In this document: positions 9,502-17,443 of the stretch, one piece after another
How positions within the stretch are numbered: position 1 is the stretch's first letter
How the letters are laid out: each line of letters begins with the position of its first letter
Origin: Thermococcus sp.
GTDB lineage: Archaea > Methanobacteriota_B > Thermococci > Thermococcales > Thermococcaceae
Assembly: GCF_026988555.1 (NCBI RefSeq)
Contig: NZ_JALSLB010000054.1
Location: 62,001 to 126,000 of the forward strand
Length of the DNA stretch: 64,000 nt
Reading direction: 5' to 3'
The notes under the pieces: model-generated
What the model saw: only the letters and a program-made list of their open reading frames with translations
The model's database searches: none
What the model was told of the DNA's origin: nothing
Program-made: the position numbers and the translations under genes

Positions 9502-10011
9502 GTGCGGGATGTGGCTGGAACCGTGAGCAAGATAGTGGGATTTCAGGACGAGGAGGAGTTCATCGATAACATGGACGAGGCTATAGAGCGCTTTTCCTAT
9601 CTGGCGGGCAAATACGGTCGCAACCCCGTTGAGGGAATTCTCCTGTGGGACTACATCGGAGTTCAGGACGACGAAGGGGTAAAAGTCTTCCGCGTTGGTG
9701 AGTTTCCCTACGCTGAGGGAACGCTGAAGGTTGACCTGGAGACTCTCAGAACAATGGAGAGGTACTTCGATGAAATGGAGAGCAAACGGGATGAGCTGAC
9801 CGTTGAGGACATCGCTTACTTCGTAGAGATGCTCAACGAGGCCCTTGGTAAGAAGATCGTCTACTACGAGGCCTACGACCTCGGCTTGGATCGAAACACC
9901 GCTTACATAATTTTAAACCTCGCCAGCCTCCACTACCTCGAGAGCGTTCTCGATGGAAGGGACAGGGAGATACTTGAAGAGGCCGTTGAACTGCTTATGA
10001 GATACATTTAA
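9502..10011 (+). CDS. Conserved-looking acidic protein of unknown function
   Basis: Not recognised. The protein of about 169 residues is acidic, mostly helical in appearance, without signal peptide or membrane segment, so it is cytoplasmic. The start is uncertain: the longest reading begins at GTG 9502, with further GTG codons at 9511 and 9523. The TATA box CTTATAAC lies about 25-30 bases before 9502, so the transcript has little or no leader. Codon use matches the neighbours, which supports a real gene. It is separated from the next small gene by an AT-rich gap of 36 bases containing several TTAAT repeats. Confidence 0.7.
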   Translation: MRDVAGTVSKIVGFQDEEEFIDNMDEAIERFSYLAGKYGRNPVEGILLWDYIGVQDDEGVKVFRVGEFPYAEGTLKVDLETLRTMERYFDEMESKRDELTVEDIAYFVEMLNEALGKKIVYYEAYDLGLDRNTAYIILNLASLHYLESVLDGRDREILEEAVELLMRYI

Positions 10012-10047
10012 GTTATTTAATTAGTTAATCATGCTATTATTTAATTA

Positions 10048-10317
10048 ATGTCGGAGGTGATGATGGTGCTCTTCAAGAAGGGTGGAACCTTCACCGAGGA
10101 GGACGCCCGGAAGGTCATCGAGATCGTGAGCGAAAGGCCCAACGAGCGGGAGATAATCGTTATGGCCGAGCACGTTACAGAGGGAGCCAAAAGGCGCCTC
10201 TGGGACTACGCTAGGGGAGTTCAGCTTATGGCCGATATGACCGGTGAGGACCGGAGCGTAAGAGTCGAGATTCTTGAGGGCTACGTGAGCAAACACATGA
10301 AGGGCATCGAACTCTGA
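10048..10317 (+). CDS. Small cytoplasmic protein of unknown function
   Basis: About 85 residues, not recognised. The sequence is charged and has a regular helix-strand pattern (TEEDARKVIEIV, EIIVMAEHV, VRVEILEGYV) typical of a compact alpha/beta fold; no cysteines, signal or membrane segment. The start is ambiguous: GGAGGTG overlaps the first possible codons, and ATG 10063 or GTG 10066 is better spaced than ATG 10048. It follows the preceding gene on the same strand and is followed by a separate promoter for the next small operon. Confidence 0.65.
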   Translation: MSEVMMVLFKKGGTFTEEDARKVIEIVSERPNEREIIVMAEHVTEGAKRRLWDYARGVQLMADMTGEDRSVRVEILEGYVSKHMKGIEL

Positions 10318-10354
10318 ACATGTTCTCACGCCTTTCCCGTGCTCAATGGGAAGG

Positions 10355-10383
10355 TTTATATAACAGGTAAACAAACATTTACC
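10355..10383 (+). promoter_or_regulatory. TATA box with adjoining palindromic operator candidate
   Basis: TTTATATAA (10355-10363) is a strong archaeal TATA box for the two-gene unit starting at 10432. Three bases downstream lies a perfect inverted repeat, GGTAAA-n6-TTTACC (10366-10383), between the TATA box and the expected transcription start. A dimeric winged-helix protein bound there would block transcription; the second gene of the unit encodes such a protein, so autorepression is a plausible reading. Confidence 0.6.
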
Positions 10384-10431
10384 CGGTAGAATAAACGTTG
10401 ACTGTAATGAAAACTGAAGGAGGAATGAAAG

Positions 10432-10650
10432 ATGCCCGTACCCATGCCTCCAGGGATGGACTTCCTGGGCTGGCTCTTGCTCCTGATGGTTGTTGTGGGC
10501 GTGGTTTTCCTCATAACCCGCTGTTCCGGTCCATCTGAAACATCGAAACCGATAAACCCCGATACGGATGATGCCATGCCTGCCCTGCTTGAGGAGATAA
10601 GGCTTCTCAGAGAGGAAATACGGGAACTGAGGGAGGAACTCAAGGAGTGA
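10432..10650 (+). CDS. Small single-span membrane protein with coiled-coil tail
   Basis: A 72-residue protein with a proline-rich N-terminus, one transmembrane helix (about residues 10-29, FLGWLLLLMVVVGVVFLI) and a cytoplasmic or external tail ending in a charged heptad-like segment (LLEEIRLLREEIRELREEL) predicted to form a coiled coil. GGAGG precedes the ATG. It is 7 bases upstream of an ArsR-type regulator and shares its promoter. The arrangement suggests the membrane peptide and the regulator work together, perhaps with the coiled coil binding the regulator or itself; this is inference. Confidence 0.75.
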   Translation: MPVPMPPGMDFLGWLLLLMVVVGVVFLITRCSGPSETSKPINPDTDDAMPALLEEIRLLREEIRELREELKE

Positions 10651-10657
10651 TGGACTG

Positions 10658-10975
10658 ATGGCCGAGGGGGATGCCGAGGAGAACATCCAGAGACTTTCCG
10701 AGACGTTCAAGATCCTCTCCAGTACAACCCGACTCAGGATACTGATACTGTGCATGGATGCGGAAAAAACCAGCAGGGAGCTCAGGGAAGCACTGGGGAT
10801 ATCAAAGCCCCTGCTCATCTCGCATCTCCGGAAGCTTCTGAATGCAGGATTCCTTGAGTATCGGGCCGAAATGGACGAAAAGCGCATGATAGTCAGGAAG
10901 TACTACCGAACGCGAAGCGATGTTCCGTGCATCGAGGAAATCCGAAGGAGAGTTAGAGATTGGTCTGAAACTTGA
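10658..10975 (+). CDS. ArsR-type winged-helix transcriptional regulator
   Basis: A 105-residue DNA-binding protein. The winged helix runs from about residue 12 to 90: ETFKILSSTTRLRILILC, TSRELREALGISKPLLISHLRKL as the recognition helix region, and the wing FLEYRAEMDEKRMIVRKYYR. Cysteines at residue 31 (ILCMD) and near 90 (VPCIEE) are present but do not form a known metal site. It is encoded right after the coiled-coil membrane peptide and probably binds the palindrome at 10366-10383. The ligand is unknown. Confidence 0.85.
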   Translation: MAEGDAEENIQRLSETFKILSSTTRLRILILCMDAEKTSRELREALGISKPLLISHLRKLLNAGFLEYRAEMDEKRMIVRKYYRTRSDVPCIEEIRRRVRDWSET

Positions 10976-11022
10976 GTGATCGAAAGCCAAACCCTTAAAA
11001 CCGTTCCGACGTATTGTCTGAC

Positions 11023-11784
11023 ATGAAACTCGTAATGGCCGAGGTCTTTAACAGCTGGCAGGGTGAAGGCGGGAGCGTCGAGGGCTCTGCTTTTGGGAGG
11101 AGGCAGATCTTCGTCCGATTCGCCGGCTGCGACCTTAACTGTATTTGGTGTGACTCCAAGGAATACATCAACGCCTCCCACGTTTTCCGCTGGCGCTACG
11201 AGGTGGAGCCCTTCACAGGGAAGTTCGAGTACAGACCAAACCCTGCGGAGCTCGATGATGTCGTCGATGCAATTATACGCCTCGACACAGGGGACATCCA
11301 CTCGATAAGCTACACCGGCGGCGAGCCGACGCTCCAGATAAGGGCGCTCAAGGCGATTATGGAGAAAATGAAAAACCTCGGCTTCAACAACTTCCTCGAA
11401 ACTCATGGGGGCCTTCCGGAGCGGGTTAATGAGGTTGCCCCCCTCACGGACTACGCGAGCGTTGATATAAAGGATGAAACGGCTAAGGCTACTGAGAACT
11501 GGAAGGCTTTGGTTCTCCGCGAGGTCGAGAGCATAAGAACCCTGAAGGAAGCCGGGACAGAAGTTTACGCCAAGCTCGTCGTTACGTCAAAGACGAAAAT
11601 CGAGAACGTTCGATGGTATGCGGAGCTGCTGAAAGGTCTGGCCCCCCTCGTGATCCAGCCGAGGGAGCCGATGGGAATAAGTCAGGAAGGACTCATGGCC
11701 GTTTATCGTGAAGCCGCCGTGGTAATGGGGAGGAAGAACGTCGGCCTGAGCTTTCAGGTTCACAAGTACCTCCATGTGCTTTGA
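11023..11784 (+). CDS. queE: 7-carboxy-7-deazaguanine synthase (radical SAM)
   Basis: Catalyses the radical ring contraction of carboxytetrahydropterin to 7-carboxy-7-deazaguanine, in archaea a step toward the tRNA base archaeosine. The N-terminus has the substrate-binding segment FNSWQGEG and the [4Fe-4S] motif CDLNCIWC (C36, C40, C43), followed by SYTGGEPTLQ, the SAM-binding GGE motif. The length of 253 residues is in the usual range. The ATG at MKLVMAEV is chosen; a TATA-like CTTAAAA about 25 bases upstream and the lack of a ribosome site point to a leaderless message. An earlier TTG in frame is unlikely. Confidence 0.92.
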   Translation: MKLVMAEVFNSWQGEGGSVEGSAFGRRQIFVRFAGCDLNCIWCDSKEYINASHVFRWRYEVEPFTGKFEYRPNPAELDDVVDAIIRLDTGDIHSISYTGGEPTLQIRALKAIMEKMKNLGFNNFLETHGGLPERVNEVAPLTDYASVDIKDETAKATENWKALVLREVESIRTLKEAGTEVYAKLVVTSKTKIENVRWYAELLKGLAPLVIQPREPMGISQEGLMAVYREAAVVMGRKNVGLSFQVHKYLHVL

Positions 11785-11821
11785 GAGAGTTTTTAAAGAC
11801 CTGGTATAACCCTTTCAGGCA

Positions 11822-11872
11822 ATGAGGATATTGGCCTTTGGGGTTAACGATGCCCGCATCGACCACGGCTGA
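11822..11872 (+). pseudogene. 16-codon gene stub with intact promoter
   Basis: An ATG at 11822 lies the right distance behind a good TATA box (TTTTTAAA, 11790-11797) for a leaderless message, but the frame MRILAFGVNDARIDHG stops after 16 codons. The sequence resembles the first beta strand of a Rossmann-fold protein. It may be a truncated gene remnant or a short peptide gene; there is no evidence for function. Confidence 0.3.
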
Positions 11873-11941
11873 GCCGCTCCGTCAAATTTTTAAACCCCTC
11901 CCTCTTTTAGTAACCCTTGGAAAGATTAAGGGGGTGGGAAC

Positions 11942-13264
11942 ATGCCTGTTATCGAGGAGGTCGCCACCAGGAGCTTTGAGAGGGTTGGAAGCCATTCCCA
12001 CATAAGGGGGCTGGGACTTGACGAGAACGGAAAAGCTCCGTTCATGGCGGATGGAATGGTAGGACAGGTAAAGGCAAGGGAAGCTGCAGGGATAGCGGTC
12101 CATCTCATCAAACGCGGCAAGCTGGCTGGAAAGGGGATTCTCCTTGTTGGCCCCACGGGCAGTGGCAAAACCGCCATAGCAATGGGCATAGCAAGGGAAC
12201 TCGGTGAAGATGTGCCATTTGTCCAGATAGCGGGAAGCGAGATTTATTCGGCTGAGATTAAGAAAACAGAGTTCCTCAAAGAGGCCCTGAGGAGGGCAAT
12301 AGGGGTTAGGATAAGCGAGGAGAAGAAGGTCTACGAGGGCGAGGTCAAGGAAATACGGATAAACAAGACGCGGCATCCGTTTAATCCCTACGCGGAGGTG
12401 CCAGAGAGCGTCACGGTAACCCTCCGCACGAAAGACGATGAGAAATCCGTGAGGGCAGGTAGGGAGATAGCGTATCAGCTCATGGAAATGGGCATCGAAG
12501 AGGGAGACGTAATCCAGATAGACGCCGAAACAGGTAGAATATCAAAGATAGGGACAACCAAGGAAGAGGAGGGCCTTTTCTTCAAGAGAAGGGTGAACCT
12601 GCCAGGTGGCCCAGTTCTTAAGATAAAGGAGTTCACGTACACAGTCACGCTCCACGACCTAGACGTGGCCAACGCCCGTGGAAATATCTTTGGCCTGCTG
12701 TTCAGTACAGGAGCAGAGATAAGCGACGAGGTCAGGGCCCGCGTTGATGAAACCGTTAAGCAGTGGATTGAAGAGGGCAGGGCAACGCTCGTTCCAGGGG
12801 TGCTCTTCATAGACGAGTGCCACATGCTCGATGTGGAGGCATTCTCATTCCTGGCTAGGGCAATGGAAGGTGAACTGGCACCGATACTCATCCTGGCCAC
12901 CAACCGCGGGAGAACGAAGATAAGGGGAACTGACATCGAGGCGCCGCACGGCATTCCAATCGACATGCTCGACAGGTTACTTATAATCAACACAGAGCCC
13001 TATGGAAAGGATGAGATCCGCGAGATAGTCAGGATAAGGGCCAGGGAGGAGAATATAGAGGTCAGTGACGAAGCGATGGAGTACCTGGCCGAGCTGGGCG
13101 AAAGAACCAGCCTGCGCTATGCCGTTCAGCTCCTAGCACCGGCCAGTATCCTCGCTGGAAATAACAGGGTCGAGAGGGAGCACGTGGAAAAGGCCCAAGA
13201 GTACTTCGCCGACATTGGGAGGAGCATGGAATTCGTGGAGAGTCTCAAGGGGATGCTGAGCTGA
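11942..13264 (+). CDS. TIP49/RuvBL-family AAA+ ATPase
   Basis: Archaeal homologue of the eukaryotic RuvBL1/RuvBL2 helicase-like ATPases that act in chromatin remodelling and snoRNP assembly. The Walker A motif GPTGSGKT is at residues 70-77 and Walker B FIDECHML has Asp291-Glu292. Between them is the OB-fold insertion domain characteristic of the TIP49 group (about residues 120-230), which bacterial RuvB lacks. The sensor 1 region (LATNRG) and the arginine-containing sensor 2 region (TSLRYAVQLL) follow. The length of 440 residues is typical. GGTGGGAAC precedes the ATG, and a TATA-like TTTTTAAAC lies 50 bases upstream. In archaea the role is not settled. Confidence 0.9.
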   Translation: MPVIEEVATRSFERVGSHSHIRGLGLDENGKAPFMADGMVGQVKAREAAGIAVHLIKRGKLAGKGILLVGPTGSGKTAIAMGIARELGEDVPFVQIAGSEIYSAEIKKTEFLKEALRRAIGVRISEEKKVYEGEVKEIRINKTRHPFNPYAEVPESVTVTLRTKDDEKSVRAGREIAYQLMEMGIEEGDVIQIDAETGRISKIGTTKEEEGLFFKRRVNLPGGPVLKIKEFTYTVTLHDLDVANARGNIFGLLFSTGAEISDEVRARVDETVKQWIEEGRATLVPGVLFIDECHMLDVEAFSFLARAMEGELAPILILATNRGRTKIRGTDIEAPHGIPIDMLDRLLIINTEPYGKDEIREIVRIRAREENIEVSDEAMEYLAELGERTSLRYAVQLLAPASILAGNNRVEREHVEKAQEYFADIGRSMEFVESLKGMLS

Positions 13265-13333
13265 TTTTCTCTTTCCGGGAGTTCTTTCCATAACACTTTT
13301 AAGCTTTAATTTCTTGATGTTATTGGTGAGAGA

Positions 13334-14020
13334 ATGCGCCATGTTAGTGCCATCGCTGTTGTGATGGTTCTCATGGGGGCACTCATGAGCGGGTGCATCT
13401 TGACCTCGGACACGACTCAAACCCGGACCGGTAATATAGGAGGCAGCGTATCAACAGCTTCCACGGGAAGGAATCTCAGTGGGACTTCATCCTTCACGAC
13501 CGCTGTCGGGAGCGCCAAGATAAACGGCACCTTCTCCGGCTGGTTAACTGCCCCTATGGGCCTTTTCAACGAGACCCAGAAACTCCTTGAGGATACCAAC
13601 GCAACACTGTACCTCTTCGAGGTCGAAATCATCGGGAAGGATTTAAACGCGAGTATAACGATTCCTGTTCTGAGACTGGTTCCGCCCTTCGTCCCGGAAA
13701 ACTTAAACATCACCATCAACGGGGAGCCTCTACGTAGAGTCACCTACGTGGCCAATGTCGAGAAGATGCCTGTTTACATTGAGGTTGAAAGTGGTGGAAA
13801 AAGCCTTGGAACAACCTCCTATCTGGACGTTAAGCCCCGGCGCATAGAGAAAGGCTCAGGTGTTTGGAAGGCAGAAGAGCTCAATCTGAAGAACGGCTCC
13901 ACAATAATGAGGATTGACAATCTCAGTCTGACGGTGACCGTCAGAGGACCTGGCAACTACCTCTTTAAGGTCCTCTACAACGGGAGTGAGGTTTCATCCG
14001 GCGGATTGGAGGTGGGGTGA
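13334..14020 (+). CDS. Predicted lipoprotein of unknown function
   Basis: A 228-residue protein with a lipoprotein signal: hydrophobic VMVLMGALMSGC gives a lipobox ending at Cys about residue 21. The next 40 residues are rich in Thr, Ser and Gly, a typical surface linker, and the remainder is beta-rich with two or more likely Ig-like strands and several N-glycosylation sequons (NLS, NGT, NET, NAT). It is therefore probably anchored to the outer face of the membrane. No domain is recognised. It stands alone and is convergent with the PIN gene. Confidence 0.7.
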   Translation: MRHVSAIAVVMVLMGALMSGCILTSDTTQTRTGNIGGSVSTASTGRNLSGTSSFTTAVGSAKINGTFSGWLTAPMGLFNETQKLLEDTNATLYLFEVEIIGKDLNASITIPVLRLVPPFVPENLNITINGEPLRRVTYVANVEKMPVYIEVESGGKSLGTTSYLDVKPRRIEKGSGVWKAEELNLKNGSTIMRIDNLSLTVTVRGPGNYLFKVLYNGSEVSSGGLEVG

Positions 14021-14065
14021 ATTAGGAAACCCCCGTACGCGCTTCCGTTCCTACTCTTTGGAGGC

Positions 14066-15073
14066 TTAGGAGTTCCATCCCCTCATAATTCCCATCAACT
14101 TCCTGCTGAGCCTGAGGTGGAATCCGAACTCATTGTAGATCCTGTCTTCTTTCCCAAAGACCAGCTTCAGCTCGTTTAGGCCCCTTTTCCCGCCGAACTC
14201 TCCAAAAATTAGGGTTCCATTTACCTCGATTACTCCAAAAACAGCCGCGAGATTGAAGAGAAGTGTTCTAAGCTGATACGCCGAGACGCTATGCCTCCCG
14301 ATACTGGCACTGGGATATTGGAACAGGAAGTACTCCAATCCTTCCATCTCGGCGACATCGGTCACTGCAACGTCCGCTGTCAGGAAAACAACAAGAACGG
14401 GGCTTATATCATCGTACCTCTTGAGTGATTTGACTATTATCTCGTCGTTGTTGTGGGCGATTTCGTTTACATTCTCCGCGATGACAACACGATCCTTAAG
14501 GCGCTCGAACTCCTTCAGGGCTATGTATGCCGCCTTGCGGGATTTCTTAACGCGGCGGTTGCTGAGCTCTTTTAACAGCCAAGAGTTTTTCACAGCCCGT
14601 TTCATCTCGTCAAGCTGATTTCGCCGATATTTGTAGTTCATGGCGTTCTCTACTTCCTTCTTCACGCCTTCGGCTATTACAATCTGGTATCCGTCCAGCT
14701 GTCGAAAATTCGAGATAAATCTGTGGTAGAGGACATTTGTATCCGGCGCAAAAGCAACACCCTTCTTCAGGTAATCGTACAGCTCAAGGCTTCGTTTGAA
14801 CTCATCAACGTTATCGTAGAGGATTATCCCCGATGCCATAAATGTCTCGTAAAAGTCGCTGTAAGTTGGAAGTTCGTGGCTCAGGTGCTCAATCCCATGC
14901 ATCGCCTTTGAAAAATCGTGGTAGCCTGCGAGGGCGTCAACAATATACCCATTCTCCCAACGCCTAGCCCTTATAAGAGGGAGCTCGTAGAGTGGAAAGC
15001 TGACCTCGACCTCATCGAGAACGTTCAGGAGGATCTGAAGCTCAGGTTTTCTTATAAGTTCCTCATGGTACAT
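14066..15073 (-). CDS. PIN-domain predicted ribonuclease
   Basis: A 335-residue protein whose central part fits a PIN-domain nuclease: APDTNVLYHRF with Asp111, a glutamate in EGVKKEVE (about residue 140), NNDEIIVKSL with Asp210, and FLTADVAVTDVAE with Asp234 and Asp239. These are the four acidic metal ligands of PIN RNases. The N-terminal 105 residues and C-terminal 70 are not recognised. The ATG overlaps the end of the CARF-like gene by 11 bases, with GGTGGG six bases upstream, so the two are translationally coupled. This suggests an RNase controlled by a sensor protein; the domain call is confident from motifs but the control is inference. Confidence 0.75.
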   Translation of the reverse strand: MYHEELIRKPELQILLNVLDEVEVSFPLYELPLIRARRWENGYIVDALAGYHDFSKAMHGIEHLSHELPTYSDFYETFMASGIILYDNVDEFKRSLELYDYLKKGVAFAPDTNVLYHRFISNFRQLDGYQIVIAEGVKKEVENAMNYKYRRNQLDEMKRAVKNSWLLKELSNRRVKKSRKAAYIALKEFERLKDRVVIAENVNEIAHNNDEIIVKSLKRYDDISPVLVVFLTADVAVTDVAEMEGLEYFLFQYPSASIGRHSVSAYQLRTLLFNLAAVFGVIEVNGTLIFGEFGGKRGLNELKLVFGKEDRIYNEFGFHLRLSRKLMGIMRGWNS

Positions 15074-15542
15074 CGCTGTCCCACCCGAAGACGTTGAGCC
15101 GCTGCATGTGAGCTGGTATCATCATGTAGGGCCGGTTCGGGGAATCCCTGTCAAGGAGGGCCAGGTAGTTGATCTCACCGTTTTTATGCCTCGCCATCTT
15201 GAGTACGGCCAACGCGACCATGGCCTTTCTCCCGGATGTTATGTCGAGTTCTATCGTGTACCCCTCGGAGTCCAGGGAGTCAAAGAGGTTCCTCAGCCTC
15301 TCCTCAGCGTCCTGCAAGTTGTCGTCTTTGATTACAAGGCGACTTATATCGGGGTTGAACGAGTACGCCCTGGATATCTCTTTCAGTGCATCAACGACCT
15401 TTGAAAGTGTTTTCACGTGCCTCTCCCCAGTCACGATGAGGATCCGTTCGGGCTTTTTCCCATTATTGACCACCGCGTAGTATGTGTTCACCAGTGCCCA
15501 CTCTGAGCGTCCCAAAAGTGCGACGTAAGCGATTTTGACCAT
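15063..15542 (-). CDS. CARF-like Rossmann-fold protein, possible nucleotide sensor
   Basis: A 159-residue protein. The N-terminus VALLGRSEWALVNTYYAV, a second strand RILIVTGE, and especially LDITSGRKAM (residues 99-108) followed by a helix and the strand NYLALLD match the pattern of CRISPR-associated Rossmann fold (CARF) domains, in which a D/N-x-TGG-x-K-x-M motif contacts cyclic oligoadenylate. Here the motif reads TSGRK, a variant. No effector domain is fused; the overlapping downstream gene encodes a PIN RNase. No CRISPR array or cas gene is in the window. The ATG at MVKIAYV is chosen from GAGGTGG 7 bases upstream. An alternative is an unrelated Rossmann protein. Confidence 0.6.
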   Translation of the reverse strand: MVKIAYVALLGRSEWALVNTYYAVVNNGKKPERILIVTGERHVKTLSKVVDALKEISRAYSFNPDISRLVIKDDNLQDAEERLRNLFDSLDSEGYTIELDITSGRKAMVALAVLKMARHKNGEINYLALLDRDSPNRPYMMIPAHMQRLNVFGWDSDVP

Positions 15543-15572
15543 GCATCGCCACCTCAAACGGATAATTCCTCT

Positions 15573-16034
15573 CTAATCAACTAGCACCATCCCGTACAAA
15601 ACACTTTCGGAGAAGTCAAGTTCCACAAGGGAAGCGAGTTCTATCCCAACCGCATCGATGCTCGGCCTGACCTTAGTCGGCAGTCTGCAGGCCTCTCCCC
15701 TTTCGAAGGGACAGTCGTCGCAGAGGTTGCAGGAACCGGGGAAGAGGGCTGTTGCATACATTTTTCCCTCCCGGAAGAACTCCTCCTCCCTCTTCAGAAG
15801 ATACCGGAGGACCCCCCGTTTCTCCCTCTCGAAGTTGTCCATGTCTATCTCGAACTTCACTATCATGGCCCTCTTGAAGTGCCGCACCCACTCCCTCACC
15901 TCCGTCCAGTTCGGGGCATGTGGAGGACAGCTCGGTCTTTTGCCGTACATCGGACAGGAGCGGCACTTCCAGACAGGCCTGGGTGAGACGACTATCTCAT
16001 CAGCTGGGATTTCCCCCTCCCACAGCACCTTCAT
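15573..16034 (-). CDS. DUF2284 predicted metal-binding protein
   Basis: A 153-residue cytoplasmic protein with many cysteines: CRSCPMYGKRPSCPPHAPNW near the N-terminus and CNLCDDCPFERGEAC near residue 100, the pattern of the DUF2284 family. These cysteines could bind one or two iron-sulfur clusters. The TATA-like TTTTTAAGC about 25-30 bases upstream of the ATG suggests a leaderless transcript of its own. The CARF-like gene begins 30 bases downstream on the same strand, so read-through is possible. The function is unknown. Confidence 0.8.
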   Translation of the reverse strand: MKVLWEGEIPADEIVVSPRPVWKCRSCPMYGKRPSCPPHAPNWTEVREWVRHFKRAMIVKFEIDMDNFEREKRGVLRYLLKREEEFFREGKMYATALFPGSCNLCDDCPFERGEACRLPTKVRPSIDAVGIELASLVELDFSESVLYGMVLVD

Positions 16035-16071
16035 GGGGCATCAAGAAAAAGATGGAGGAAGAGCTTAAAAA

Positions 16072-16794
16072 TCAATCCATCAGCCTGCCGCCGTTGACAT
16101 CTATAACCTCGCCGGTTATGTGGTCGTTTTCGAGGAGGAATACCACAGCGTGGGCTATCTCCTCCGGTTTGGCTATCTCCCCGGTCAGCGAGAGCGAACG
16201 GAGCCTTTCCTTTATCTCAGGACTTATCAGCTCTGTATCAACCGGTCCCGGGGCCACTGCGTTGACGAGGATGTTGGGAGCAAGATGCCTTGCGAGGTTG
16301 AACGTGAGGGCTATCAGTCCGCCCTTCGAGGCCGCGTAGTGAGGCCCGACCGTTCCACCGTCCTTGCCGGCTATCGAGGCTATGTTAACTATCTTTCCCT
16401 TCTTCATGTACCTGAGAACCTCCTGGGTGACGATGAAGGCCCCCTTGAGGTTGACGCCGAGAACAGCGTCCCAGTCATCGTCGGTGACCTCCATGGGCTC
16501 CAGGGCCTTTCCAAGGATTCCGGCGTTGTTCACGAGGATGTCTATCCTATCAAAACGCTCGATGGTCCCCTCAACCATCTTCCTGACCTGCTTCCTGTCA
16601 GTGACATCCGCCTTTACTAAGAGGGTCTCCGCACCGTGGATCCTGCAGAACTCCGCCGTTTTTCTAGCCTCATTATAACTGTGAGCGTAGTTTATGACAA
16701 CTTTTACCCCCCTCTTAGCAAGCTCAACCGCTATGGCTCTGCCGATTCCCCTTGCAGATCCCGTAACAACAGCCACTTTCCCCTCAAGCCGCAT
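16072..16794 (-). CDS. Short-chain dehydrogenase/reductase (FabG-like)
   Basis: NAD(P)-dependent oxidoreductase with a complete classical SDR signature: the nucleotide-binding TGSARGIGRAIA, NNAG near residue 85, the catalytic Ser in NIASIAG, and YAASK with the catalytic Tyr and Lys. The GPVDTEL segment and C-terminal DVNGG are also typical. The length is 240 residues. It resembles 3-oxoacyl-ACP reductases, but archaea lack the bacterial fatty acid system, so the substrate is unknown. The ATG at MRLEGKV is chosen because GGTGATACCC precedes it. It is divergent from the PEBP lipoprotein gene. Confidence 0.88.
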   Translation of the reverse strand: MRLEGKVAVVTGSARGIGRAIAVELAKRGVKVVINYAHSYNEARKTAEFCRIHGAETLLVKADVTDRKQVRKMVEGTIERFDRIDILVNNAGILGKALEPMEVTDDDWDAVLGVNLKGAFIVTQEVLRYMKKGKIVNIASIAGKDGGTVGPHYAASKGGLIALTFNLARHLAPNILVNAVAPGPVDTELISPEIKERLRSLSLTGEIAKPEEIAHAVVFLLENDHITGEVIDVNGGRLMD

Positions 16795-16877
16795 GGGTAT
16801 CACCTACGACGGTTTCCCATGAAACCTAAAAAGGGTTCGGGCGAAATGTTTTTACGTTTGGAAATACAATTGTTACC

Positions 16878-17435
16878 ATGAAGGCAGTCCCCCTGCTGGT
16901 AGCGTTCGTGGTGTTCCTGGCTGGGTGCCTGTCCTCTACCAATGGAGGTGGTGTTATGAACGCTGAAAAAAGCCTGAAGATTGGTTCTATTTTCCATGAC
17001 GGCAGCTTTATCCCCTCAAAGTTCACCTGCGACGGGGAAGATATCAACCCGCCTATCTACATCGGCAACATAAGCCCCAAGGCCAGGAGCCTGGTCATAA
17101 TTATGGACGACCCAGATGCCCCCAGAGGTACTTTTACACACTGGATAGCATGGAACATTCCGCCAAGAGGCGAGATCCCGGAGAACCTCCCCAAGGTGGC
17201 GGAGGTTAAGAACCCTATGACCCTCATCCAGGGGAGGAACGATTTTGGCAGGGTGGGGTACGGGGGTCCGTGCCCTCCACGTGGACATGGGACACATCAC
17301 TACCGCTTCAGAATATACGCGCTGAACGTGGAGCTCAACCTGAAGCCCGGGTCAACAAGGGAAGAACTTGAAGAGGCCATGAGGAACCACGTGATCCAGT
17401 GGGGAGAGCTGGTAGGCCTATACAAGCGGATATAA
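16878..17435 (+). CDS. PEBP-family (YbhB/YbcL-like) lipoprotein
   Basis: Phosphatidylethanolamine-binding-protein fold. The N-terminus is a lipoprotein signal ending FLAGC (Cys17), so this copy is membrane-anchored and external. The ligand-pocket motifs are DPDAPRGTFTHWIAWNIP and YGGPCPPRGHGTHHYRFRIY, the latter containing the conserved GPxPPxGxHxYxF pattern. The length of 185 residues is usual. Members bind small anionic ligands or inhibit proteases and kinases; the role here is unknown. The TATA or ribosome signals are weak, so the ATG at MKAVPLL is chosen from the signal peptide. It is convergent with the SemiSWEET gene. Confidence 0.88.
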   Translation: MKAVPLLVAFVVFLAGCLSSTNGGGVMNAEKSLKIGSIFHDGSFIPSKFTCDGEDINPPIYIGNISPKARSLVIIMDDPDAPRGTFTHWIAWNIPPRGEIPENLPKVAEVKNPMTLIQGRNDFGRVGYGGPCPPRGHGTHHYRFRIYALNVELNLKPGSTREELEEAMRNHVIQWGELVGLYKRI

Positions 17436-17443
17436 ACATCGAG

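Noticed and set aside
10045-10887. An open frame of 280 codons on the minus strand
   Set aside because: It runs against three short plus-strand genes with ribosome sites and an HTH or coiled-coil signature, and has no domain of its own.
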